DNA of 64,000 nucleotides. It comes from an uncultured Oscillospiraceae bacterium. Lineage in GTDB: Bacteria; Bacillota; Clostridia; Oscillospirales; Oscillospiraceae. The notes under the pieces are model-generated. The model ran no database searches. It had not been told where the DNA came from and worked only from the letters and a program-made list of their open reading frames with translations. The stretch spans positions 62,001-126,000 of the forward strand of contig CAKTPI010000004.1 in NCBI GenBank assembly GCA_934591635.1. The letters run 5' to 3'. Shown one piece after another: positions 55,401-62,911 of the stretch; the stretch's first letter is position 1; each line of letters starts with the position of its first letter. Position numbers and translations under genes: made by a program.

Positions 55401-55972
55401 ACCGCAAATACATCATAAATTTCCTGTGTCAGCAAAGGGTCTATAATAACTTTTAATTTTAGGAGCTCTTTAATCTCCTGAATATCTGCGCTGTTGGACT
55501 GGATTCCCTTAAGTACTGTGTTCCATGCAGAACGGATTTCTGAGAAAATCTGCCGTTCGTTAACCGATAAATCGCGATGATAAAAAAACTCAATCCTGTT
55601 GTAAATAAAAGAAAGAAAATCAATAATCTCCAACTTGTCTGTAGCCGAAGGCCGTGTCGGCACATAGGTTCCATTTTCAAATTGCTCAAAAATAGACGAA
55701 ATTAGCTCTTGTTTATTTACAGGAGAAATTGTTCCAACAATATTTTCAAACATTTTATCGCAAATATGGTTGTTGGCGAAATATTCTTGAAAACTTCCGG
55801 TTACCAAAATGGTTCCATCGCAGGAAAGAAGATAGGATTCTATTTCCCTATTTAGTTTTTTCTTAAAAGATCTAATCCGAATTCTTTGAAAAAAGTTCTG
55901 TTTACCTTGATAAATATCTGACGAAATGATGTTAATGAGAAATGATGAAATCGTGTCAGTAATTAGGAACAT
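52451..55972 (-). CDS. Giant helical-repeat protein with GreA/B-C-like segment and PIN nuclease
   Basis: A 1173-residue cytoplasmic protein. Residues 1-180 are an N-terminal alpha/beta region I cannot name. From about 200 to 720 it is all-helical, with TPR-like pairs clearest at 545-705 (EIAAILPLTRAFNSLPDDDE, SLLMLAAICADQHGNHHEA). Near 745-795, FFKQKKGAELTWDGIQYTIE resembles the C-terminal domain of GreA/GreB. A PIN domain at about 885-1060 ends with the typical SDYDALAIAKKDGRSIVTTE and a GLADFI tail. This order recalls the TPR-GreAB-C-PIN proteins predicted from comparative genomics to act in bacterial conflict systems. The start at 55972 (MFLITDTISS) has AAAGGAG 8 nt upstream. AT-rich, monocistronic, unlike its neighbours. 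Confidence 0.7.
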   Translation of the reverse strand: MFLITDTISSFLINIISSDIYQGKQNFFQRIRIRSFKKKLNREIESYLLSCDGTILVTGSFQEYFANNHICDKMFENIVGTISPVNKQELISSIFEQFENGTYVPTRPSATDKLEIIDFLSFIYNRIEFFYHRDLSVNERQIFSEIRSAWNTVLKGIQSNSADIQEIKELLKLKVIIDPLLTQEIYDVFAVRAWDGDLQELSTLSQLIGAQSPDLSFSAMYLIKLLTEEPSLTDPSELETAVTNEHIYIDLIQKTIFLCLFLDRKDLLSKIKSRNSFVNQIVHALLFENDSFFLQISIDSDSSVYCCKPSSLHPDFEWIQRRISALIVLKKDFFNTANVVADLLGDQMYLLDKLLFFNAKLNDRNRLSKQGNLDADSLFSEISQLETGIQTLNSPIKIKYYSTLLRSAIDISTECAVQCQNRLSDNVLDDLKIQMLLMQIKIENRSASAQEVIALCSRSGEYWLVNNLFVSLFENDKGRILQIAQDNPSILSKDAGAFLIYVLVVGALKGCDCQIEVLNEYESIFCYYLDYWCSVNDIKGISPESLDTPLQFWRDEKLVYSSPNSLNRFIYQLYSGKKYDEVLEFTGHSDGIGIVNPLFEKYRGMSLVAKGQEIAAILPLTRAFNSLPDDDEVVYYLIVSLTNNKRPVSDSVYERAIKSNNPSLLMLAAICADQHGNHHEAMVLITRAIVSSKSDNIDVWGHYFVLSSKENIKEVRTITCVEECTAFVAKSVSLPTSLVACVHSKNILPESPMLKDGVLHIDTESAIEYSFFKQKKGAELTWDGIQYTIEEIMPLEVYLFRQAMQKLIEAGKMQQIQIPIDESGKLETEKFMEQMTQILGQPNYKNQWLDSYNDIGSIALPLAFYEQFVKVTYLQLVNTMVTSETVLFRNDVLSCTEYSAPVLLTFPVVVALYKIGFSLETSIIPTIIPCSLKGQFFDDASVIIAENKRDTVASLTFYDGQPLFIESSDDNKQFEMQSAIELKHYCEQFETAENVDDIFVGRYTASDLKKIFGVSDYDALAIAKKDGRSIVTTEGVLSVLAKEVNVSTIGLADFISDATTDILKFLSFLDKMVQFCFSAPLSGHVVDRVIKEYDNAEWDKREKITEKWITILEKPLSQKSYAQSLCVCFKEIIREKFSAATSELHPILFWLSLFTLRYEEDEGDLSVEMQNLK

Positions 55973-56140
55973 AGATTCAACTCCTTTTATGTCTACTATA
56001 GAATAATTATAGCACATATGTAGGCAGTTGGGTATCAGTTCAGATGAATCTTCGAAAAATTACCAAGGAGAAAGTGGCACGAATTGTCAATACTTATGAG
56101 CCGGATGAATTGAATATGAAACAATTTTCGGAGTATCCAT

Positions 56141-56456
56141 TCAGTTGGTAGTAACCCTTTCCATGAACCCGCGGTATTGTTGATCCGACAGAATTCTGGC
56201 CTCATCTTCCTTTTCATGACCACAGGAAAGAATCGGGTTCCAGCCGTTTGTACAACAGCGCAAATCCATTGCCCTCCCAGTACAATGCTTTGATCCGGTC
56301 CCACCGTCTGCCGCAAAACAAAAATAATGTGTTGGTGAACGGATCCAACTGGAATTCCTGCTGAACCATGGCTGCCAGTCCGTCAATTCCGCGCCTCAAG
56401 TCGGTGTAGCCACAGGCAATATACACCTTGTCCGCTCCGGTAAAGTCGCTCAGCAT
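56141..56456 (-). pseudogene. tnpB: IS66 TnpB remnant
   Basis: Begins MLSDFTGADKVYIACGYTDL and continues GIDGLAAMVQQEF, LFLFCGRRWDRIKALYWEG, as in the IS66 accessory protein, but stops after LEPDSFLWS. The expected continuation (DEARILSDQQYRGFME) follows in another frame and then ends early at 56141, where unrelated AT-rich DNA begins. Frameshifted and 3'-truncated; TnpC is missing. Confidence 0.85.
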
Positions 56457-56782
56457 GATTTTAATACCCGCAGCACCGTTTCAACAGTGACCGCATCCGC
56501 GCCGGAATAGATATCCGCCTCTGCACTAGCAACCTGAACCGTTACTGCTATCCCATCCACATGCCCCACCCGATCCGGTGTGATCTCAGCAAACCGTCCT
56601 TCCTGCTGCTGCCTTGCCATTTCAAACAACCGCTTTTGCCATCTGTAATATGTTTGCTCACTAATGCCGCTTTCCTTGCACCAGTCTTTTACCGTCCGCC
56701 CACTGCTCCTGCATGCTTTGACCCGTTCTGCCCACAGCGCCAGTTTATTCTATTCGTTGAGTGTTTGCAGCTCTCTTGCCAT
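56450..56782 (-). pseudogene. tnpA: IS66 TnpA remnant with internal stop
   Basis: Starts MARELQTLNE at 56782, hits TAG at codon 11, and then continues NKLALWAERVKACRSSGRTV, WCKESGISEQTYYRWQKRLF and a C-terminal part to 56450, overlapping tnpB. The helix-turn-helix layout is that of the short TnpA of IS66. Not visible as one ORF because of the stop. Confidence 0.8.
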
Positions 56783-56935
56783 GAAAATACCCCCGTATCT
56801 CGGATAGTATCTGCAAGCTGCATATACTATCTGCTACTATACGGGAGTATTGTCACATATCGCGAGTGCAGATGCAAGTCGCGGGGAGGTTTGACGCTTA
56901 CAAATATAAGATTACTAATTGATATAAAATGGAAA

Positions 56936-56973
56936 TTATTCCGGGCAACCTCAAGCGGAGCTACCCGGAATAA
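56936..56973 (-). terminator. Terminator of the ATPase-HNH-SIR2 operon
   Basis: TTATTCCGGG (56936-56945) pairs with CCCGGAATAA (56964-56973), with an inner CTC/GAG stem; on the minus strand ATTTCCATTTTAT follows. It lies about 105 nt past the SIR2 stop. The remainder of 56851-57079 has no recognisable gene. Confidence 0.8.
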
Positions 56974-57079
56974 ATTTATTCTACCTGTATTTCTCTCAGT
57001 TTCTTTTGTATCAGCCTTTGGTATATGCAAAGTCTTACCATACCCGCCGCTTTAAGGCGCGCAGGCAGGAATCACCTGG

Positions 57080-58105
57080 CTAGGGTAAAGCAAGTGCACA
57101 GCCATCACGTAATCGGAGCATTGCACGTTCATAGCGCTTTCCGTATATGCAGTGCGAATCCACCCCATTTTCGGAGTCGCTTTGATTTGTGCAGTCCACT
57201 ACTTCCACATGGAACGTCTCTAACAGGATTTTCTTCTCCTCCAAGATTTCTTTATTCCGCTCATAACAAATTTTTTCTTCTATATACTTTTCTCTTGTTT
57301 TTGCGTCTTTTTCCACGCTCTCCCAAATGTGCTTTGGTGCATAATCATTGGAGGAGTCGGTTTCCAAATATACAATTTTATTTTTAATCAAGCCAGGATA
57401 CCGATGCATTAGTTCCGCTCGATAGTTTAGAAGCCACCAAATATCTAGTTCTGCTGCGTCCATTCCAAAGCCTAAGATATAAATATCATCCATAAAAAAA
57501 TGATAGTACCACCGATTAGGAACAGGTGGTTCCTCGCCATTGAGAACTGCATACAGATGGAAGCTTTTACCGGATTTGTAAGTCTTAGTCAGCTCTGAGC
57601 GAATATATTGAATGCTTCCGATGTAATGTGCATAGCCTAAACAAATCGAAGATGGAGAGGAAATTTCTCCATGGATATGGAAAATTTGGTGTGCACCCGA
57701 AGTTCGGAATCTTTCCTTGCTGTAAAGAATTTCTCTTGTACTCGCTTTTTCGAGAGAAAAGTTATCATCTGCCGCATACTCGAGAAAATAATCATAATTC
57801 GTTGTAAGAACTATTGAAGGAGCAACATCCATTAGTCGTTTGTGAATTGTATCGGCCCAATTTTTCGGAAGCCCATTTTGTATGCCTTTCAAATAGGCCG
57901 CAATACTTCTTTTGATGTCCGTTGATTTTTTCGTTGGATCTCTGTCCAAAATTAGATGCGTGTTAAGATCATATTCCATCGTTGGAGTCAAGCTTTTCTG
58001 CATTTTAAAGCCATCAATATTGACAGCTTTCGAAAAAAGCTCACTCCAACCTGGAACAATATTTGCAAAACGATTAATACCATTCCCAACAAATAGAACG
58101 TTCAT
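57080..58105 (-). CDS. SIR2-like (SIR2_2) protein, putative NADase effector
   Basis: A 341-residue protein with the NAD-binding SIR2 hallmarks: FVGNGINRFANIVPGW at the N-terminus (residues 5-20), VLTTNYDYFLEYAADD (TTNYD, 101-105) and FHIHGEISS with the catalytic-type His145. It then has IYILGFGMDAAELDIWWLLN in the second Rossmann half. No zinc-finger Cys cluster is present, as in defence SIR2 proteins that hydrolyse NAD+ rather than deacetylate. The start at 58105 (MNVLFVGNG) follows an AGGAAGGAA site; ATG 58126 is an alternative. Last gene of the three-gene operon, 44 bp after the HNH gene. Confidence 0.88.
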   Translation of the reverse strand: MNVLFVGNGINRFANIVPGWSELFSKAVNIDGFKMQKSLTPTMEYDLNTHLILDRDPTKKSTDIKRSIAAYLKGIQNGLPKNWADTIHKRLMDVAPSIVLTTNYDYFLEYAADDNFSLEKASTREILYSKERFRTSGAHQIFHIHGEISSPSSICLGYAHYIGSIQYIRSELTKTYKSGKSFHLYAVLNGEEPPVPNRWYYHFFMDDIYILGFGMDAAELDIWWLLNYRAELMHRYPGLIKNKIVYLETDSSNDYAPKHIWESVEKDAKTREKYIEEKICYERNKEILEEKKILLETFHVEVVDCTNQSDSENGVDSHCIYGKRYERAMLRLRDGCALALP

Positions 58106-58149
58106 TTTGAAATTTCCTTCCTGCATCTTACACCAGAATTGTAGTATTC

Positions 58150-59301
58150 TTAAAAATCAGCTTCTGATTTGGTTCCTATCATAGGTCTAAGATAATTGCA
58201 TTCATTCAAGTCATCAATTTCCCAATCTATATCGTGCGTTAACTTTGAGAGGGGGGCCTGATCTAGTTGATCTTCACGAATGGATTTCAGATATAACATA
58301 TGACGGATCTCTTCGCGGGATTTAAAATAAGTGGGAAAACTGCTGCAAAGAGAATCCAAATATGCTTCGCTAATCAAAAAACGTTGTTCGAATAGTTTCC
58401 TAACATATTCATTGTGATTGTTGCGATATAAAGCAGGCAATCCAAACGCTTGAATAGAATTCCTGACTCTTTGTTTATACTGATCGTCTAGATATGTTCC
58501 CGGCGTTTGCTCTATGACAATTTGAAAAGAATCCTCGGATTTCAATTCTCCGGTAAGGTACCCCAGACCTGATAGCGGCTTGGTTCGAAAGCGATAAGCC
58601 ACACCAAATTCCTCGAAGTAAGGGTAGAGCACAAAATCATCCCCAGTTCCCTTTTTATGGTTGCAGCTTCCGCAGCAAGGAATCAAGTTTAGCAGGGATA
58701 GGGCAAACCAAGGGTGGGTGGATTTTGAGATGTAATGGTCAACTTGATTTTGTCGGTAATAGGTTCCGTCCTTTTGTTGAACTGTTGTTGTAAAACTGCG
58801 GTTGCAATAGGGACAGATCTCAAAGCCTAAAAGCTGGATAAGCCTTGAAAACAATTCGTTTCCCCGAAGTTTATCATAATTAAACAGCTTTTCAAGCACA
58901 GGTTTCCAGGCCCTTTCCTGTGCCCGTATTCCGGAGGGGGGACTTGAAAGTGTAAAACCGAAGTGTTTCGTGCGTATGGTATCTTCATCCACCGGTGTTG
59001 TTAACAGTTCTCGCAAATGTTCTCGGTTTACAGTTGACGTACCATCAACCAAGTACCGACATAAATCTGCACTGATTAGATGGAGGATATCATAGGGGGA
59101 GCAGTCGAGTACAATATTGGGTTTGGACGGATAAACTCGTTTCGATGTTCGTTCTCCGTTCTCATAATAGAAATATCCATTATTATCCTTAGGGAGGTAA
59201 TCCTTTGGCTCAAAAGGAACCGTCTGGTAGAGCAGATAATAGTAGAGCGCCCAGATATCCGCTGCCTGCTCGCTGCCCCACATAGGTTTTCGAAGGATCA
59301 T
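58150..59301 (-). CDS. HNH endonuclease of the PtuB type
   Basis: A 383-residue nuclease. The HNH module sits at about residues 160-230: CPYCNRSF (first CxxC), QVDHYISKSTHPWFALSLLN (the catalytic His in VDH) and LIPCCGSCNHKKGTG (second Cys pair and Asn-His). The N-terminal 150 residues (WALYYYLLYQTVPFEPKDYL) and C-terminal helices are not recognised and may contact the ATPase. The start overlaps the ATPase stop by 4 bases, a strong sign of a fixed complex. The arrangement ATPase then HNH is that of Septu (PtuA then PtuB), but the protein is longer than typical PtuB. Confidence 0.85.
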   Translation of the reverse strand: MILRKPMWGSEQAADIWALYYYLLYQTVPFEPKDYLPKDNNGYFYYENGERTSKRVYPSKPNIVLDCSPYDILHLISADLCRYLVDGTSTVNREHLRELLTTPVDEDTIRTKHFGFTLSSPPSGIRAQERAWKPVLEKLFNYDKLRGNELFSRLIQLLGFEICPYCNRSFTTTVQQKDGTYYRQNQVDHYISKSTHPWFALSLLNLIPCCGSCNHKKGTGDDFVLYPYFEEFGVAYRFRTKPLSGLGYLTGELKSEDSFQIVIEQTPGTYLDDQYKQRVRNSIQAFGLPALYRNNHNEYVRKLFEQRFLISEAYLDSLCSSFPTYFKSREEIRHMLYLKSIREDQLDQAPLSKLTHDIDWEIDDLNECNYLRPMIGTKSEADF

Positions 59302-61565
59302 TCCGAAGCCTCCTCTTTAACAATCAGGGCGCGGATTCTTTCCTCTAAAAGCGACTTTTCGCGCTCCAGCTGATGTACTCTTGCGATCATATCACGGTTC
59401 CGCAAATACTCTGGAAGCGGGCGTTGCCCAGCCTCGCACAGAATACGGCGGCAGTTATCTATTTCCTCTTGCAGCTTTTCACGAATAATTCCTTTGGCCA
59501 GATATTGAACAGTCTGTTTTTCGTGGGTTTCCAGGCAGATGAATTCCCTATCAAAATTCTCTGCTGTCCAGCCGTGAAAAGCTGATTGCTGATTTGCATA
59601 TCTCTGAATTCTGGAAGTATCGTCCAATGCTTTTTGAATTTTTCTCCTTGCAAATTCACCAATTGTGCCATTCTGAAGATAAAATCCATCTCTTAGAATG
59701 GTATAGAGATTTTCTCCGAAAGTTGCAAGCTGGACGGATTGATCCGCCCGATTCTCTCCATCATTTTGCTTCCGCAAATAAGTGATGCTGGCAGATGGGA
59801 AGTCTCCGAGGAGAAGCGGCGAGTGCGTAGAAAGAATAACTTGAAAGCTCTTGCACCCAGATCCAGAATCAGTATAATAGGGATTAGGGAATACTTTGGG
59901 GAGAAATTCTGTGATAATAGAGATGAAGAGGCGCTGCCATTCCGGATGATAGGTGAGATCCGCTTCATCAATAAACAGAATAACCGAATCACAATCATGC
60001 ATAGTTTTGTAATCGGTTGTTGTAAGCAGTTTTTCTTCTCGTCTGCAAGGCAGTTCATAATTGTTAGTAGCGATATTTTCTGGGGATAGTCGGACGTTCT
60101 CTTTGTCATAAGAATTTCCCGCAAGAGCATATCTAAGCTTTGTGAACATATGAAGAAGATTTCCCTCGCCACTGCTAAGTCCCCAATTATAAATGATAAA
60201 ATAGTGCTGCTTGCTAACAGCTCGGCCAAAGTTGACAAATCGAATCATGAATTCTTCTAGGCAAGGGTCGATGGTGTCACCCAACTGTATGTTCGCAGTA
60301 ATCGAGGAATGTTCGCCTAAATCTGCAACCTCAATTTCAAAAAATGTTTCAATCACTTGGATGTTATTCCATAGGAAAAAAACAAATTTTTTACATAAAA
60401 TATAATGTTCTTTTTCTGGGATAAACTCCCTGGTTTTCTCAAACTGATTGATTATTTCCTTGAATAAAATATTGCACCTTTGTCTCCTGTCCCAGGAAAA
60501 AGTTTTGCAAAAGTCATGGATAAAGCTCATTTTCGAACAAGAGCAATACTCCAGAAGGCAATTTAGCGACAAAGAAGCGGCTAAGCGTTGCGAATTAGAA
60601 TCAAATATGCGATTATTATAAAATGTAAAGATATATTCCTTTTGCCCCGTGGTATGTGCGTCTTGGTCAATATCAGCAATATGAAAGGGATCTAAAACAG
60701 TAAGTCTAATTTGTTTAGGAAAAGGAATTGGCAAATGGTGTTTACTCCGAAGCTCAAGTAAGATTTGTCGTTGATTTCTATCAAATACATACCTGGCTTC
60801 CTGATAGCTTTTGAAATTAAAATATGTGTCCAGATGATTTGCCAAGGTATCATCTTTTGCGTGGCTGATTTTGACTGCTTCAGACATGTCGGCAGTCAAA
60901 GAACAATCATACAAAGGGCAGAAGTACTGTGTATTAATGTAATAACCGCCGGTAGTACGTGTCTCAAAGTAATTCCAGTAGTCATACTGGATTTTATCAG
61001 AGAGACTAATTGCATTGGAAAAATAAATCATCTTAGTTTTGCGCAAAACTCCATATTCCTTGCGAGGCTTTTGTGGATCCAATCCACAGTTAAAAAAACG
61101 TTGCTTCGCTCTATTCAAAGGAAGAAGCGCAAGATCGCATTCTGGATTTGCAGAAATAATATTCATACGCGAATACACAAGACTCCGACTTCCGTCCTCA
61201 TCCTCTACGAAAAAGGCGAACGGATATGGCGGCTCCTCTAGATTTTCAAATGCAATTCGTTCATGGAAAGAGCACATCATACAGCGAATCATCTCATGTA
61301 TCAGCATACTTTTTCCGGCACCATTGTTACCAACAAGAGCCGAAATATTGTAGATTCGGTTGTCGCCCCAAAAACCCGGGACAATTTTTTCGCCGCTGCA
61401 TCGTTCGTTTTGAACAAAGAGATAAACTCGATTGTCTGCATTAGAAGATTCCAAATGATATTGAAACTCCCTCCCAAAATTAAGCTCACAGGTCGTGTAT
61501 CCTCGGTATCCCTCCGGGACAGCACCATCCTGTGTAAAATCAAAATAGAAGTAAAGAAGTTTCAT
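59298..61565 (-). CDS. ABC-type AAA ATPase, PtuA/OLD-like, defence operon
   Basis: A 755-residue ATPase. Walker A LVGNNGAGKSMLIHE (residues 78-92) is followed by a long helical insert (about 250-460), the ABC signature WGLSSGEGNLLHMF, Walker B SVILFIDEADLTYHPEW (about 530) and H-loop VILSTHSPLLLGDFP (about 575). A C-terminal coiled coil runs MIARVHQLEREKSLLEERIR. No TOPRIM domain is visible, so it is not a full OLD nuclease; the nuclease is supplied by the coupled HNH gene. ATG 61565 has AAAGGGG upstream. AT-rich relative to the conjugation genes. Confidence 0.88.
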   Translation of the reverse strand: MKLLYFYFDFTQDGAVPEGYRGYTTCELNFGREFQYHLESSNADNRVYLFVQNERCSGEKIVPGFWGDNRIYNISALVGNNGAGKSMLIHEMIRCMMCSFHERIAFENLEEPPYPFAFFVEDEDGSRSLVYSRMNIISANPECDLALLPLNRAKQRFFNCGLDPQKPRKEYGVLRKTKMIYFSNAISLSDKIQYDYWNYFETRTTGGYYINTQYFCPLYDCSLTADMSEAVKISHAKDDTLANHLDTYFNFKSYQEARYVFDRNQRQILLELRSKHHLPIPFPKQIRLTVLDPFHIADIDQDAHTTGQKEYIFTFYNNRIFDSNSQRLAASLSLNCLLEYCSCSKMSFIHDFCKTFSWDRRQRCNILFKEIINQFEKTREFIPEKEHYILCKKFVFFLWNNIQVIETFFEIEVADLGEHSSITANIQLGDTIDPCLEEFMIRFVNFGRAVSKQHYFIIYNWGLSSGEGNLLHMFTKLRYALAGNSYDKENVRLSPENIATNNYELPCRREEKLLTTTDYKTMHDCDSVILFIDEADLTYHPEWQRLFISIITEFLPKVFPNPYYTDSGSGCKSFQVILSTHSPLLLGDFPSASITYLRKQNDGENRADQSVQLATFGENLYTILRDGFYLQNGTIGEFARRKIQKALDDTSRIQRYANQQSAFHGWTAENFDREFICLETHEKQTVQYLAKGIIREKLQEEIDNCRRILCEAGQRPLPEYLRNRDMIARVHQLEREKSLLEERIRALIVKEEASE

Positions 61566-61852
61566 AAGAGTATCCCCTTTCTGTGTATTGGGTACAAATT
61601 TTGCGATTTGGATTCTCCTGTTAGCACTTTATAATTATATTATCACAGATTGCCTCAGAAGTAAAAATTCTTATTAGCTGTTTATTGTTTCTGAACTTCC
61701 CTGTCAGGCAATACATTGAGGCTTTCACCAAGGGGAAAAGTTGTATAATATACAAAATAAACACAGTTTCCTCTTGTAATTTATCGAGATTATACAAAGG
61801 CCTGTGGCGAACGATTTGAGCGGCAGATAATCAAGAAATACATATAGCAAGT

Positions 61853-62281
61853 CTAGCGTGACAATTGAAGCACGATGATTCCCAAATGTATTATCCACCC
61901 GAGCCCACCTATTAAAAGTCCGAGAAGCGATACACTCCCTATCACTCCAGCCACAACTGCGGCGACCAGGAAGCAAACTAGTTCCGCAAAAAATGTACGC
62001 AAAGGAAATATCTGCCGCAGCTGCCCTTCTTCTAGCCCGCTGAGTACAAGGGCTTGTCTCTCCGACATTGCCTCTTGCAGTTCTCTCCTGTGCTGTCCTG
62101 CCATCTGAGCAGCAGCGCAAATTAGAAGCACCAGTGCAGATAGGAAGGTTTGGTATATCTGCTGCTTTGTCAGCTTCCAGCGTTCAGGTAGTGCTTCATC
62201 GTAAGAAACGGATACCCCAAGCTTTTTTAGTGCCTTGGCACCATTCCCTAAGTTCTCTGTTCTTCCCAACTGAAGCAGCAA
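61853..62281 (-). CDS. Membrane protein fragment, possibly from an FtsX-like permease
   Basis: A 142-residue frame with two or three hydrophobic helices (QIYQTFLSALVLLICAAAQM, FAELVCFLVAAVVAGVIGSV, LLGLLIGGLGWIIHLGIIV) separated by ERQALVLSGLEEGQLRQIFP. That middle segment resembles the conserved junction in FtsX-like ABC permeases (Arg-x-x-Ala-Leu-x-x-x-Gly). The start is a TTG with no clear ribosome binding site and the protein is much shorter than such permeases, so a C-terminal remnant is likely. The 61566-61852 gap upstream of the defence operon shows no gene. Confidence 0.4.
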   Translation of the reverse strand: MLLQLGRTENLGNGAKALKKLGVSVSYDEALPERWKLTKQQIYQTFLSALVLLICAAAQMAGQHRRELQEAMSERQALVLSGLEEGQLRQIFPLRTFFAELVCFLVAAVVAGVIGSVSLLGLLIGGLGWIIHLGIIVLQLSR

Positions 62282-62358
62282 ATAGATATTTTACTCGTAA
62301 GCGCTCAACAACCACCCGCCTAGCATTTCCCTAACACCCATGAGATAATATCCCAAAC

Positions 62359-62387
62359 CTCGAAAAACTCACGGTGAGTTTTTCGAG
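62359..62387. repeat. 14-bp perfect inverted repeat before the second IS66 remnant
   Basis: CTCGAAAAACTCAC and GTGAGTTTTTCGAG around one base. It lies 24 bp before tnpA. It may be a terminator protecting the IS from outside transcription or part of the IS end. Confidence 0.5.
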
Positions 62388-62410
62388 AAACGAAACAGGG
62401 ATGGTGTCAA

Positions 62411-62731
62411 ATGGGAGAAGTATTAGCGGTGCGGGATGCGTATCGGGCGCAGGAATGGGCAATGCTCATACGGGAATGCGGTGCCAGCGGATTGACGAAG
62501 CGGGAATTCTGCCAACAGCGTGGGATTTCTGAGAAAAGTTTTTTCTATTGGCTAAAGAAGCTGCGAACGCAGATGGTTGGGGCTGTCGCGCCACAACTGG
62601 CGCAGCTGGAATCACTGCCGGCAAAAGACGGTATTCTTGAGATTCACTACCGGGGAGCAGAGATGAAGCTGCCGTCCGGCGTAGATATGGATGCCGTTGC
62701 TGCGCTTTTGCGCTCCATTCAGTCACTATGA
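62411..62731 (+). CDS. tnpA: IS66 TnpA (second copy)
   Basis: A 106-residue protein with helix-turn-helix RECGASGLTKREFCQQRGIS then EKSFFYWLKKLR, and the C-terminal ILEIHYRGAEMKLPSGVDMD usual in IS66 TnpA. Intact, but the rest of its element is truncated. Its last 4 bases overlap tnpB. Different subgroup from the copy at 56.4 kb. Confidence 0.88.
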   Translation: MGEVLAVRDAYRAQEWAMLIRECGASGLTKREFCQQRGISEKSFFYWLKKLRTQMVGAVAPQLAQLESLPAKDGILEIHYRGAEMKLPSGVDMDAVAALLRSIQSL

Positions 62732-62911
62732 TTGACCTGACCAAAGTCCGCAATTATTACATTGCCTGTGGCTACACAGACCTCCGTCTTGGAATTGACG
62801 GACTGGCCGCTGTGGTGACGCAGCAGTACGGAAGCAATTTGGACGAAGAAAGTCTGTTTCTATTTTGCGGCCGGCGGACGGACCGTATTAAGGCCCTGTA
62901 CTGGTGCGGCG
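62728..62911 (+). pseudogene. tnpB: IS66 TnpB, 3'-truncated at the integrase
   Basis: Reads MIDLTKVRNYYIACGYTDLR, GIDGLAAVVTQQY, LFLFCGRRTDRIKALYW and CGDG, then joins integrase sequence at about 62911 and goes out of frame. The rest of TnpB and all TnpC are missing. The junction marks a deletion or a one-ended insertion event that removed the integrase N-terminus. Confidence 0.85.

Larger units (their letters stand above)
56141..56850 (-). mobile_element. IS66-family insertion sequence remnant (left of the SIR2 operon)
   Basis: Contains the tnpA and tnpB remnants. Upstream of tnpA lie ATACCCCCGTAT and ATACGGGAGTAT in inverted arrangement (about 56786-56848). The rest of the element, including the main transposase, is deleted. 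It separates the PIN gene from the ATPase-HNH-SIR2 operon. Confidence 0.75.

Noticed and set aside
61725..62120. Minus-strand 131-codon frame
   Set aside because: Overlaps the more credible membrane-protein frame and shows Cys/Arg-rich composition with no domain.
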